From the NCBI GenBank assembly GCA_964410625.1, contig CAYPHY010000013.1, positions 1-64,000 of the forward strand: a stretch of DNA of 64,000 bases. Reading direction: 5' to 3'. The notes below the pieces were generated by a model. That model ran no database searches. It was not told where the DNA came from and worked only from the letters and a program-made list of their open reading frames with translations. The translations under genes and the position numbers were made by a program. Shown here one piece after another: positions 52,439 to 60,834 of this stretch (positions within the stretch are counted from its first letter, which is position 1; every line of letters begins with the position of its first letter). Source of the stretch: CAYPHY01 sp964410625. GTDB taxonomy: Bacteria > Chloroflexota > Anaerolineae > Promineifilales > Promineifilaceae.

Positions 52439-53887
52439 CTATTCCGTAATCAGACCCGCTTCCCGCAGGATAGCGTCGTGTTCTTCGGCGATGGCGTTCA
52501 TCGTTTCTTCGGCCGTGCCCTGTCCTTCAATGATATAGGTGCTCAGGTGACGTTGGGACACCTCCAGCAACTCACCAAACACAGGGACGTTCCAGAAGTC
52601 CTTGACGAAGGTCATCGTCTCGGCGAAGGCGGCATTGTAGGGGGCGATAGTCTCAAATTCAGGTGATTCGAGGACGTTGATGTTGCAGGTGTAACCACCT
52701 AGCCGCGCCCATTCAGCCTGGATTTCTTCCTGGGCAAACCAACGCAAGAAGTCGAAGGCAGCTTGCTGGCGTTCCGGGCTGATGTAGGAGATGATGCTCG
52801 TTCCCTGGCCTCCAAGCGCCGCGCCACGATCACCACCGGGGCCAGCCGGGTTGGAGAAGTAGCCGGTCACGTCCGCATGGGGGTTGGTGGAGGAGTTTGC
52901 CAGCGCGGGGAAGAAGGCGAAGTAGTTCATGATCATCGCCGCCTGACCGCTGATGAAGGCGTCGTTGGTTTCGGTGAAGAAGGCGTTGCTCAGGCCAGGG
53001 GCCTGGCAGCAGGCGTACAGTTCGCGGTAATACTCAACGGCCGCAATCGCTTCCGGCGAGTTGACCACGCCCATCACATTGTTGTTCTCATCTTGCCACG
53101 CTGCGCCATAGGGGAACAGGGTATTTTCGACACCCATCGTCAGCGCATCATAGTCAATCTGCGTGTAGATGCCGACGCCATAGAGTCCTTCATCGGGACG
53201 GGTGAAGAAGTTGGCGATGTCCATCAGTTGATCATAGGTTTCAGGAATCGCTAATGGATAACCGTACTCTTCCTCAAAGGCCGCCATCTCTTCGGGGTCC
53301 TCGAAAAGGTCCATCCGGTAAGCCCAGGCGTTGGCGTCACCTTCCGTGGGGTAAGCCCAGTAGGTTCCGGAGCCGGGGGGGTATTCGCCATAGGCGGCGA
53401 GGGTGGCGGGGGTAACGGTCTCGGCAATCCCTTCGCTAACCATGAAGTCGGTCATATCAACATAGTGGCCTTGGGTGGAACCCTGACCGAGCCATTGGCT
53501 ATCGCCGACGACCATATCCCAGGCATCGCCACCGGCAGCCATTTCGGCAAAGAAGAGGTCGCCAAATGTCCCCCAAGGTTCCTGGATGACGTTGACGGCG
53601 ATTCCGGTCTCTTCCTCATACATATTGCCGATCTGTTGCAGATAGTCGGCCGGGTCCCATTGCGCCCACAGAATATTCAGTTCTGTCACGCTGCCTTCGG
53701 CTGCGGGTTCTTCGGCCGGTTCCTCGGCTGGTTCTTCAGCGGGTTCTTCGGCTGGCTCCTCGGCCGCCGGTTCTTCGGCCGCCGGCGCTTCGGTGGGTGA
53801 AGCAGCGGGAGGGCTCCCGCCACCACAGGCCACCAGCAAGGCGGCGGTTAGAAACAAAACCATGAGCATCATCATATACTTGCGCAT
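52439..53887 (-). CDS. carbohydrate ABC transporter substrate-binding lipoprotein
   Basis: 482 residues, type 1 periplasmic-binding-like (SBP_bac_1). Signal peptide with lipobox LLVACGGG at about residues 18-25, then a long PAEEPAEEPAEEP linker that lifts the binding domain from the membrane, then LNILWAQWDPADYLQQIGNMYEEETG typical of the family. AGGAGAGG ribosome binding site upstream. The substrate is not identifiable; other members bind sugars, polyols or glycerol phosphate. Confidence 0.88.
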   Translation of the reverse strand: MRKYMMMLMVLFLTAALLVACGGGSPPAASPTEAPAAEEPAAEEPAEEPAEEPAEEPAEEPAAEGSVTELNILWAQWDPADYLQQIGNMYEEETGIAVNVIQEPWGTFGDLFFAEMAAGGDAWDMVVGDSQWLGQGSTQGHYVDMTDFMVSEGIAETVTPATLAAYGEYPPGSGTYWAYPTEGDANAWAYRMDLFEDPEEMAAFEEEYGYPLAIPETYDQLMDIANFFTRPDEGLYGVGIYTQIDYDALTMGVENTLFPYGAAWQDENNNVMGVVNSPEAIAAVEYYRELYACCQAPGLSNAFFTETNDAFISGQAAMIMNYFAFFPALANSSTNPHADVTGYFSNPAGPGGDRGAALGGQGTSIISYISPERQQAAFDFLRWFAQEEIQAEWARLGGYTCNINVLESPEFETIAPYNAAFAETMTFVKDFWNVPVFGELLEVSQRHLSTYIIEGQGTAEETMNAIAEEHDAILREAGLITE

Positions 53888-54130
53888 TTCTCTTTTCCTC
53901 TCCTAAGGCGGTCTGTTGACCGCACACAAAGTAGGGGTGCTTTCCCACGTGGTCGCTTCGTTGGACTGTTTACCGTTGAAGCAATCCCCGCTTGAACGAC
54001 ACCCGTTTTGCTAAATGAAACGTTCTCGCGAGTGATTCGTGACTTTTCCGGTTAGCTTGCCTCGATAAGCACCTCCTTCCAGAGCAGTATGCGATAAACA
54101 GTGGGCGGAAAATTGGCTGCGATGACTGTT
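53888..54130. promoter_or_regulatory. upstream region of the transporter operon
   Basis: 243 bases between the GntR gene and the binding protein. GCGGTC-tgtt-GACCGC (about 53910-53925) is a 6-bp dyad just upstream of the ribosome binding site, and TCTCGCGAGT is a second short palindrome near 54026. Either could be operator or stem-loop for transcript processing. No member of the short-period repeat families is present, which is unusual for this window and suggests selection for regulatory function. Confidence 0.4.
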
Positions 54131-54853
54131 TCAACTAAAGCTGAGCCGGTTGAACAGGCTCTGGCGCAATTCTTCGATGTGGCGACGGACGGCTTTTTCG
54201 GCCGCTGCGCTGTCATGGTTGGCGATGGCGTCCACAATTTCGCGGTGTTCGGCCGTGCAAGCCGCCAGCCGTTCGGGGTTGGTCTGCGAATCAATATTAG
54301 CCAGGTAATGGACGCGATTACGCATCTGGGTGGTCATCTCGCCCAATAGATTGTTGGGGCAAGCGGCGTTCAGCGTTTCGTGATATTTGGTGTCCGCGAT
54401 GGACCACGATTCCTGGTCATGGACGGTCGCGGCCGTTTCCATGTCGCTCATCGCCTGCTGTAGCTCTTGTAGATGGTGGGGGGAGATGGTTTCCGCCACC
54501 AACCGTGCCAGTTCTGGCTCCAGCAAGGAGCGCATGTGGACGATGTTGAGGACATCGCGAATGGAGCGCGAGGCAATGGTGATCGCACGGCCGGGGATAA
54601 TTTGTACCAGCCCCTCTTGGGCAAGTTGGCGCAACGCTTCACGAACGGGGGTGCGGCTGATACCGAGGATGTTGGATAATCTTGTCTCGGAAAGCGGCTC
54701 GCCGGGTTGCATATCGGCATGGCGGATGGCATCCTTCAGGCGTTGGTAAGCCACATCTCGTAGCAGCCGCGACGGATCATTGTTGTCGTGGTTGCTATGC
54801 CGCTTGAGATAGAGTTCCAGATTATCCATGTTAAAATCGTCGGGCTTACACAT
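54131..54853 (-). CDS. GntR-family regulator (FadR/FCD subfamily)
   Basis: 240 residues. The N-terminal winged helix is seen as LRDVAYQRLKDAIRHADMQ, then GEPLSETRLSNILGISRTPVREALRQLAQEGLVQII, the family's winged helix-turn-helix core. The C-terminal FCD helical domain has metal-ligand-like residues (D, H, H) in the segments SIADTKYHETLNAACPNN and CTAEHREIVDAIANHDSAA. It is the upstream gene of the 34.5-54.9 kb cluster and its probable repressor; the inducer is likely a metabolite of the pathway. The codon at 54829 is an alternative start. Confidence 0.85.
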   Translation of the reverse strand: MCKPDDFNMDNLELYLKRHSNHDNNDPSRLLRDVAYQRLKDAIRHADMQPGEPLSETRLSNILGISRTPVREALRQLAQEGLVQIIPGRAITIASRSIRDVLNIVHMRSLLEPELARLVAETISPHHLQELQQAMSDMETAATVHDQESWSIADTKYHETLNAACPNNLLGEMTTQMRNRVHYLANIDSQTNPERLAACTAEHREIVDAIANHDSAAAEKAVRRHIEELRQSLFNRLSFS

Positions 54854-54857
54854 TTTT

Positions 54858-54925
54858 TGACACGAATGACACGAATTTTGTTTTCTGTTTTCGTGAATTC
54901 GTGGGCAAGTTTGCCCTATTCGTGT
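54858..54925. repeat. GACACGAAT-family foldback
   Basis: TTTGACACGAATGACACGAATTTTG and TTTTCGTGAATTCG...CTATTCGTGTCGG; located just upstream of the GntR start. Confidence 0.7.
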
Positions 54926-55114
54926 CGGAAAGGTTATTAACTGCGTTAATCCTGAATCTATTACGGGTTCACTTTGTAAAAGCCGAAGAGAGGGCGCAGA
55001 TATTTAGGAAAAACCAGCGTCAATCTGCGTGGTATCAGCGAAAATCAGCGTTCTTTCTAAAAGTGCAACCACAGTGTCAAGTTAGATAGAATCTGTATAT
55101 GAGTGATATACAAC

Positions 55115-55124
55115 CTGTATACAG
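55115..55124. promoter_or_regulatory. candidate GntR operator CTGTATACAG
   Basis: CTGTATACAG is a perfect 10-base palindrome of the GTATAC/TGTATACA kind bound by FCD-type GntR repressors. Related half-sites TGATATACAAC and GACGGTATGC flank it (55105-55135), and it lies about 260 bases upstream of the GntR gene in the 356-base gene-free space (54854-55209). Binding is inference. Confidence 0.45.
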
Positions 55125-55209
55125 ACGGTATGCATTATATGGATGGGGATGAATACTGTCAATAGTAAGTGACCGCGAATTGGTTACTTTGAACAGTGAA
55201 TAGGCTAAA

Positions 55210-56007
55210 TTACTGGGTACTTTTGAGCGAGGTAACGGCCGCGACAATTTGCTTAACCAACTCTGTCACACCTGGCAAACTACTTTCTAAGCCCTGTGCC
55301 GTTTGTTGCAGGGCCAAACTCAGCATTCTAAGCATCGTTGGGTTGGGGTTGTCGGCCGTTGCCGTTTCCACAAATAATTCAGTGGAAGCGGCCACTTCTT
55401 CAGCCTGGGACTGTTGATCGGGCGGGGCGGCTTGCAATCGTTCATTGAGTTGTGCCAGCAAACGGCCGAGGGTGGTTGCCGTCGCGTGATCATCGGCCGC
55501 CGATCCACCGACAATCTGGCTTGCTTGTTGCAGAGTAGACTTGATATTGACGTTGCTCCCCTGAAAATCGCCGGAGAGGTTGATGGTATCGCCCGTGTTG
55601 ACAACGGCCGAGGCCCCGGAACCAATTGCTACGCCTTGTGAGTTAGAAATATCGCCGGTTGTGATCTTGTCCCCATGAACCACATCACCATAGTAGTGGT
55701 GCTGGGTGATCTGTGATGGTGGCGGATCACTTGAGGAGAGCGCGGCGGGTAAGTCGAGATCATCAGGGACGGGCGGCCAGGTGACATGCGGCCGTTCCAT
55801 GCTGGCCATCGCTACCAGTTGTTCCAGGCGGCCGTGGCGGGCGAGGTCGAGGATCAGATGGCGAATCCGCGCCGACTTCCCTTCCCCGCGCACGCTGTCA
55901 TAGTCTACATTCAGTTGGAAGCAGAGGGTGCGTATCTCTTCCAGGTCGAAGTAGCGTTCCATCATTTTGTGGAGGGTGGTCAGGTAAAGTTCAGGGTTGG
56001 TGGTCAT
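55210..56007 (-). CDS. EAD7-type effector-associated protein with shared C-terminal module
   Basis: 265 residues from the ATG at 56007 (AGGAG upstream; the longer frame to 56085 is repeat). Residues about 10-70 match the EAD7-like effector-associated domain (FDLEEIRTLCFQLNVDYDSV, then GEGKSARIRHLILDLARHGR), an adaptor of bacterial conflict systems that recruits effectors by homotypic contact. Residues 105-160 are a GD/SG-rich beta stretch (ITTGDI, VAIGSGASA, TGDTIN, GSNVN) and the rest is helical. The same beta stretch is found in the adjacent caspase gene: I count 39 of 47 residues identical between positions 113-159 here and 313-359 there. Probable adaptor of the caspase. Confidence 0.78.
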   Translation of the reverse strand: MTTNPELYLTTLHKMMERYFDLEEIRTLCFQLNVDYDSVRGEGKSARIRHLILDLARHGRLEQLVAMASMERPHVTWPPVPDDLDLPAALSSSDPPPSQITQHHYYGDVVHGDKITTGDISNSQGVAIGSGASAVVNTGDTINLSGDFQGSNVNIKSTLQQASQIVGGSAADDHATATTLGRLLAQLNERLQAAPPDQQSQAEEVAASTELFVETATADNPNPTMLRMLSLALQQTAQGLESSLPGVTELVKQIVAAVTSLKSTQ

Positions 56008-56017
56008 TGATTCTCCT

Positions 56018-56066
56018 AAAATAGTTACGCGGATGACGCGGATCAGACGCGGATGGCGCGGATTTT
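56018..56066. repeat. ACGCGGAT units
   Basis: GTTACGCGGATGACGCGGATCAGACGC units between the EAD7 and caspase genes; the only break in this gene pair. Confidence 0.55.
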
Positions 56067-57466
56067 TATTTTGCTTGACCAGCAACGGCCGTGACTATTG
56101 TGACGATATGGGCTGTGATGTCAACGATTTGAGGTAAATCATCCTTCAGCCTCTGGGCGGCTTGTTTCAACCCTTCACCTAGCATTTTGATCATTGTTTT
56201 ATTGGGGGTTTCGGCGGCGGCCGTGTTGATCAATATCTCTGTTGCTTCGGCGACTTCGCTGGCGGTTGCCGCCTGGGTGGGGGGTGCTTGTTGCAGGAGG
56301 GCGTGGAGTTGCTGGACGAGTTGCTCCAGTGTTTGCTTGTCCGCCTGGCTAGTGTGGGGCAGCGTGCCTATCGTCTGCGTCACGTTGGTCAGCGTAGACT
56401 TCACATTGACGTTTGACCCACTAAAGTTGCCACTTATGTTGATCGTATCGCCCGTATGGACGGTGGCGGACGCGCCAGAGCCAATGGCTACCCCTTGCGA
56501 AGCGGTAATGTCGCCGGTTGTGATTTTGTCGCGGCCGACCTGGTCCCCCTGGCTGGTTGGTGGCAACGGTTGCAGCGGATCGGGAGGGATTTCCCCTTTA
56601 GCCGTAGCGACGCCCTTGCCACCGAGCAGTTGGGCAACGGGGAAGACGCCGGTAGTCCGCATGACGGGCGTTTGCACCACCCCTTCGCGAGCGGCCGATT
56701 TCTTCACCTCATGCGTCACCCAACTCATCACGTCGGTGACATAGACAACGGTGGCGTCGTCGGGGTGGGGCGCGTGGCCGGTCAACGCTTCAATCAGATG
56801 GTAGGTGAAGAGGCTCATCGCGCCATCACGCCGCACGTAGGACTTTTGCTCCCCCTTGGAGGAGTTGAGAATCGCCCGCCCTTCCCCCTCGGCCAGATCG
56901 GCCACGTCCTTACTCCCGGCTTCGTATTCGGGAATGGCTTTGGTCTCCGGCAGGTCAAGGGGGAAGGCTTTTGCTGCAACATTGGGGCCATTGCTTAAAT
57001 CTAGATCTATATCTTTGACATCCATACCGGCCGCGTGGCAACAGTCGAGGACGACCAACATCCGTTTGGCGGGGATAGCGCTGATTTCGGCCGTCAGTGT
57101 TTCCGCGCGGATCGCGTCGGCGCGGATACGGTTTAGCCCCTGAATATCATAGGGGACGAGATAATATTGCTCCGTCTCTTTGTCCACCATGCCGTGACCG
57201 GTGTAGTAGATGACGGCCGTGGCCTCTGGATCAGCCTGCACTTTTTCTTGTAGCCAATAGAGGGCGTCGAAGATGTTGCGCTGGGTGGACTCCTCTCCCT
57301 TGAGCAGCTTCACATGCTCCGGCTTATAGGCGCAGCGTTCGGGATGCACAAGCACCTCATACAGTGCCTCGGCGTCCTTAAGCACCGACGGCAGCGCCAG
57401 CCGCGCGATCTGGTTGCTGTCAATGCTGATCACGACGGCATAGCCATGAGTGAATTCGCTGGTCAT
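56066..57466 (-). CDS. caspase-like protease (C14) with C-terminal shared module
   Basis: 466 residues. N-terminal peptidase C14/metacaspase domain with catalytic His91 in IYYTGHGMV and Cys143 in VVLDCCHAAGM, in the correct order and spacing; both are needed for protease activity and both are present. Residues 307-360 repeat the GDQVGRDKITTGDI and QGVAIGSGASA beta stretch of the EAD7 protein downstream, followed by a helical tail (residues 360-466) of similar length. The gene lies only 20 bases after the C39 peptidase gene and 58 bases before EAD7; AGGAGGAG is upstream of the ATG. Likely effector in a programmed cell death or immunity unit; target unknown. Confidence 0.85.
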   Translation of the reverse strand: MTSEFTHGYAVVISIDSNQIARLALPSVLKDAEALYEVLVHPERCAYKPEHVKLLKGEESTQRNIFDALYWLQEKVQADPEATAVIYYTGHGMVDKETEQYYLVPYDIQGLNRIRADAIRAETLTAEISAIPAKRMLVVLDCCHAAGMDVKDIDLDLSNGPNVAAKAFPLDLPETKAIPEYEAGSKDVADLAEGEGRAILNSSKGEQKSYVRRDGAMSLFTYHLIEALTGHAPHPDDATVVYVTDVMSWVTHEVKKSAAREGVVQTPVMRTTGVFPVAQLLGGKGVATAKGEIPPDPLQPLPPTSQGDQVGRDKITTGDITASQGVAIGSGASATVHTGDTINISGNFSGSNVNVKSTLTNVTQTIGTLPHTSQADKQTLEQLVQQLHALLQQAPPTQAATASEVAEATEILINTAAAETPNKTMIKMLGEGLKQAAQRLKDDLPQIVDITAHIVTIVTAVAGQAK

Positions 57467-57486
57467 TGGTACGCTCCTCCTGGTCG

Positions 57487-58665
57487 CTACTGGTCTAATT
57501 GTGCTGGGTCAAAGAAGCCAACCCCGAAGGTTGATGGCCCCACGAGGCTATTGTAATCTTGCGCTGGTTCGTCTGGATCAAAGAGCATTTCCAGCTCCAA
57601 CGCCTTCGATAGGTCAAGTGTATCTCGCGGCAGAGCCGGGTCAAGATGGGCGCCGGATTGTCCCAGGCGTGGGATGCGCAGCCGTTCGTCCGCCCAAAGC
57701 CCCTCGCGGTTTAAGTTGTTGTAGACCTGGATCGCGGGCCAACGAGATTGCTGCCCATAGAAGCGGCCGGATAGGCCGGAGAGCGTATCGCCAGGGCGCA
57801 CCTGGTACGGGTCATACTCCGCGCCCCAATCGCCCAAATGGTCGAGCCACAGTTGTAGCTCCGTCGGATTATTAAAGTCAGGCGGCTCGGCATGGCGGTA
57901 GGCGGCGAGGGCGCGGATGCGTAAATTCACATCGTCCATTGGACGGCCGCCGGGCCTTGAGGGGGGTGGCTGTGGCTCAGGGGGCTGTAGCACAGGGGGC
58001 GGTGGTGCAGGTGGCTCTGGCGCAGGTGGTTGCGGTTCGGGCTGCGGTTTGGGCGGCTGTGGTGGGGTTGGTGGTGGTTGGGGTGGCGATGGTTGAGGGG
58101 GCGGCGCGGGCTTACCGGCATCAACCACATTCCCAGGGATTAAGCAGCCCCAGTTGGGGTTTTCTGCGGCCGGAAATCCACCCCAGCCGCGCGTGAAATC
58201 ATCGTAGGAAAGCGGAAAGTGTGCGCCGCGCTCCCGCTGTACCCACATCCCAAACAGCGGATCATGGAAGTAGATGTGGTTGTCGTCATAGCCGGTGACC
58301 ACGATGAAGTGACCAAAATCAAATTGGTTGCCAGTGAGTTTGCGCCAGGGCTGGTACTTTATCAGCGCGATGAAGGGATTTCCGGCGTCGAGGTTGGCGC
58401 GGAGGTTGTCGAGAGCGGCCGTCCGGTTCGCGTAGGCTCTCCAGCTTAATTTAACCCCGCGTAGCTTGGCGACGTTCATCAACTCCCACGCTTTGGTATA
58501 TTCGCCCGATTTGCGCGGCGCGATGTGGTTGTAGACCTGATTAGGCGTCATCGGGATGTTGTAATAGCCGAGGATCATCACCAGGCTGGTGGGGCCGCAA
58601 TCGGCCGAGTGAGAATCGGCATCACTGTCCCACTGCGAGCGATAAGGAACGGGTAATTGCACCAT
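57487..58665 (-). CDS. C39-type cysteine peptidase with Pro-rich linker and LysM-like domain
   Basis: 392 residues. N-terminal C39-like peptidase domain with the catalytic Cys23 in SADCGPTSLVMILGYY, the His in DFGHFIVVTGYDD and the Asp in YFHDPLFG. After residue 185 a linker of about 50 residues is almost only Pro, Gln, Glu and Ala (PPPPVLQPPEPQPPP). Near the C terminus YQVRPGDTLSGLSGRFYG and the following NNLNREGLWADERLRIP form a LysM-like motif. No ABC ATPase or membrane domain is present, so it is not a bacteriocin exporter. Probably a peptidase acting in or near the cell wall. Just upstream of the caspase gene. Confidence 0.75.
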   Translation of the reverse strand: MVQLPVPYRSQWDSDADSHSADCGPTSLVMILGYYNIPMTPNQVYNHIAPRKSGEYTKAWELMNVAKLRGVKLSWRAYANRTAALDNLRANLDAGNPFIALIKYQPWRKLTGNQFDFGHFIVVTGYDDNHIYFHDPLFGMWVQRERGAHFPLSYDDFTRGWGGFPAAENPNWGCLIPGNVVDAGKPAPPPQPSPPQPPPTPPQPPKPQPEPQPPAPEPPAPPPPVLQPPEPQPPPSRPGGRPMDDVNLRIRALAAYRHAEPPDFNNPTELQLWLDHLGDWGAEYDPYQVRPGDTLSGLSGRFYGQQSRWPAIQVYNNLNREGLWADERLRIPRLGQSGAHLDPALPRDTLDLSKALELEMLFDPDEPAQDYNSLVGPSTFGVGFFDPAQLDQ

Positions 58666-58727
58666 ACGATTTATCCTATCCCGCTATCCTATCCTGATAG
58701 GGCTTCTATTTTATCAGGACTGGCATT

Positions 58728-58806
58728 TGCATCGAATTTACGCGAATGAACGCGAATTGAGAACTATTTTTCGCGTTCATTCGCGCTAATTCGTTGCAAA
58801 AAATTC
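58728..58806. repeat. ACGCGAAT-family foldback
   Basis: CATCGAATTTACGCGAATGAACG with TTTCGCGTTCATTCGCGCTAATTC; between the NBR1/GH-like and C39 genes, abutting the stop of the former. Confidence 0.7.
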
Positions 58807-60501
58807 TTAGGCTACCTGACGCAAATAGGCATCAGCAATGCCATTGCGTAACCAGCCTTCGTGGTGGGTGTCGTAGTCGGGGTTCCAATCGGCCGCGTAC
58901 CAAAACACCCCTTCAATACCCGGAACTTGCGCCAACTTCTGCGGCAGAAGGCGAGCCACATCCGCTTTTTGCGCGGCGTTGTTGCCGCGGTTGACCGAGG
59001 CTTCGCTGATGATGATCGGAATTTGCAACTGGAAGCGACGTTGCAGGGCGATGATCTGATTGGCGATGTCTTGCGCGGCGGCGTGGGCATTTTGATTATC
59101 GCCGGTATAGGCGTGCATACACCAGCCATTGACCAACCCCTTCACCTGTTCCCACATCGCCGCCCGCCACTGCCAGGGATGGAACGCTTCGTTGGAAGTC
59201 ATCGGCGTGGTATAGAGATGGATGCCGGGGAAATCTTGCCGCGCCCGGCTGAGGCAGCGAGCGAGGAAGTGGGCAAATTGCTCGGCCGAATGCCAGGCGA
59301 TGCCAAAGCCTTCGGCTGAGCGTGTCTCTTTGGTGGTCAGTTGCGGCTCGTTAAAAAAGACAAAACGGCGGTAGCCGCGCTCCCACCAGCGGCGCATCTG
59401 GTCATCGCGGACGTACTCATAGGTGCGATCGGCCGAAACGGGTTCCGGGTTCCAATAGAGGCGGACGACGTTGCGCTGTGGGTCGCCGAAGTGGGCAAAA
59501 TCGGGGTTGGAGCCATGGGACATGAAAAAGACGGGCATGTTCAGCCGCCGGATCATCTCCTGGAAGTGGGGCTGGTTCCAGACAAAATCATCGGCCGGGC
59601 CGTGGATGCCGGTGAAGAAACGTACCTGGGGGCCGCTGTAGGCATAGGGGCGGCTGGCGGTTGGGGGTGGCGGGGTGGTCCCGTTGGGTTGGGTGACGAT
59701 AATCCGCATCCAGCGCGTGCCGCCAAAGGGTTGGCCGTTGCTGCTGACCAATTGCCAATGGTAGGCGTAGATATTCGGTTGCTGCGGGGCGACAAAGTTC
59801 AGGCGGATAGTGAAGGTTTCGCCCGATTCAATCCGGTCGCGGCCGGTTAGCTCGCGCAGGGTATAGCTGGTGGCCGTGCCCATGCGGTGGCGTATGGCGT
59901 CGTGGGTTTCGCTGCGACTGCCTTCGACATAGACGACGCGAAAATCACCCTGCCAGGGATCAATGCTGGTGTTGCGTAGCGTCCAGGTGCCGCTGAACGT
60001 TTGGCCGCCGGTCATTTTGTTGTATTCGGCTGCGCTGTTTTGGAAGTGGATAAGCTCGTAACTCAGTTCGCCCAGCCCTTTTTCCGGCGGCTCAACCACG
60101 ACGACACGCAGCCAGCGAACGGGGCTGGCTGCCTCGCCATCGGCCGTTTGCAGTTGCCAGGCGGTGACATAGTTCCCCGGTTTGCTTGGGGCGGTGAAGG
60201 CTGCCGTCAGATAGACGGTATCACCAGGGATGATCTCGCCGGACACCCCCAGTTGGGAAAGGGGCAACGCGGGGTCTGCGCCGAGCCTCGTTTGCTGGTA
60301 GGCGGCCGTGTCGGGATGGGTCTCTTCACTATAGACAAGCTGATAGCGGTCGTCCCAGGCGGCCGTGCTGTGGTTGGTGAATGACCAGGTGACTTCAAAC
60401 CATTCGCCGGGGGTCAACTGATCGAGATCGCTGAAGGAGGAGACAGTATCGGCCGTTGCGCTATTGGCAGGCATCTGGGTAGTGGTCGCTGTTGGGTTCA
60501 T
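58807..60501 (-). CDS. NBR1-Ig glycoside-hydrolase-like protein
   Basis: 564 residues from the ATG at 60501, with GGAGG six bases upstream (a GTG at 60504 is possible). Two NBR1-type Ig-like domains come first: GEWFEVTWSFTNHSTAAW with APSKPGNYVTAWQL, and GQTFSGTWTLRNTSIDPW with APQQPNIYAYHWQL. Residues about 290-564 are a TIM-barrel-like region with FFNEPQL (acid/base Glu) and IISEASV (nucleophile Glu), the arrangement of clan GH-A hydrolases. A hydrolytic role on polysaccharide is inferred. No signal peptide is obvious at the N terminus, which begins with a Thr-rich stretch. No family number can be assigned by eye. Confidence 0.7.
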   Translation of the reverse strand: MNPTATTTQMPANSATADTVSSFSDLDQLTPGEWFEVTWSFTNHSTAAWDDRYQLVYSEETHPDTAAYQQTRLGADPALPLSQLGVSGEIIPGDTVYLTAAFTAPSKPGNYVTAWQLQTADGEAASPVRWLRVVVVEPPEKGLGELSYELIHFQNSAAEYNKMTGGQTFSGTWTLRNTSIDPWQGDFRVVYVEGSRSETHDAIRHRMGTATSYTLRELTGRDRIESGETFTIRLNFVAPQQPNIYAYHWQLVSSNGQPFGGTRWMRIIVTQPNGTTPPPPTASRPYAYSGPQVRFFTGIHGPADDFVWNQPHFQEMIRRLNMPVFFMSHGSNPDFAHFGDPQRNVVRLYWNPEPVSADRTYEYVRDDQMRRWWERGYRRFVFFNEPQLTTKETRSAEGFGIAWHSAEQFAHFLARCLSRARQDFPGIHLYTTPMTSNEAFHPWQWRAAMWEQVKGLVNGWCMHAYTGDNQNAHAAAQDIANQIIALQRRFQLQIPIIISEASVNRGNNAAQKADVARLLPQKLAQVPGIEGVFWYAADWNPDYDTHHEGWLRNGIADAYLRQVA

Positions 60502-60504
60502 CAC

Positions 60505-60834
60505 TTTCCTCCAGGAGCAGCGTGTTTATCGTTGCCTTAGAAACGGTGTTTCTATTCACTACTGCTCACCGCCACGTCATTCTCTCTAGTAATCGCTAAG
60601 AAACCCGATCACCATTGATTCACTTTGTAGGGTTGGGATACGACTGTATGATTTCAGATAACGAATGGTAAATGATATGAACACGCCTGGTCAAGATTGT
60701 TCACCAATTCACAAACGTAGGTAAAAAAAGGTAAAAAAAGAGCCAATCTTGTTAGAGATTGGCTCAAATATAGAAGCCTCTGAGGTCGGCAAAGCAAGGC
60801 TCTGCCGACCTCAGAGGTATTCACTGGCACTCAT
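60505..60834. terminator. terminator region of the repeat protein; otherwise empty space
   Basis: On the minus strand downstream of 60835, first a perfect inverted repeat CCTCTGAGGTCGGCA / TGCCGACCTCAGAGG (60777-60818), then GAGCCAATCTC / AGATTGGCTC followed by seven T residues (about 60729-60767), a rho-independent terminator. From 60505 to 60700 there is no feature except a weak GAAACGGTGTTTC. Confidence 0.75.

Noticed and set aside
56066..57466. Eukaryotic contamination because of the caspase
   Set aside because: Ribosome binding sites, tight spacing with neighbours and the same repeat families show it is native to this genome.
57487..58665. C39 gene as a bacteriocin ABC exporter
   Set aside because: There is no ATPase or membrane domain; the domain is followed by a Pro-rich linker and LysM-like motif.
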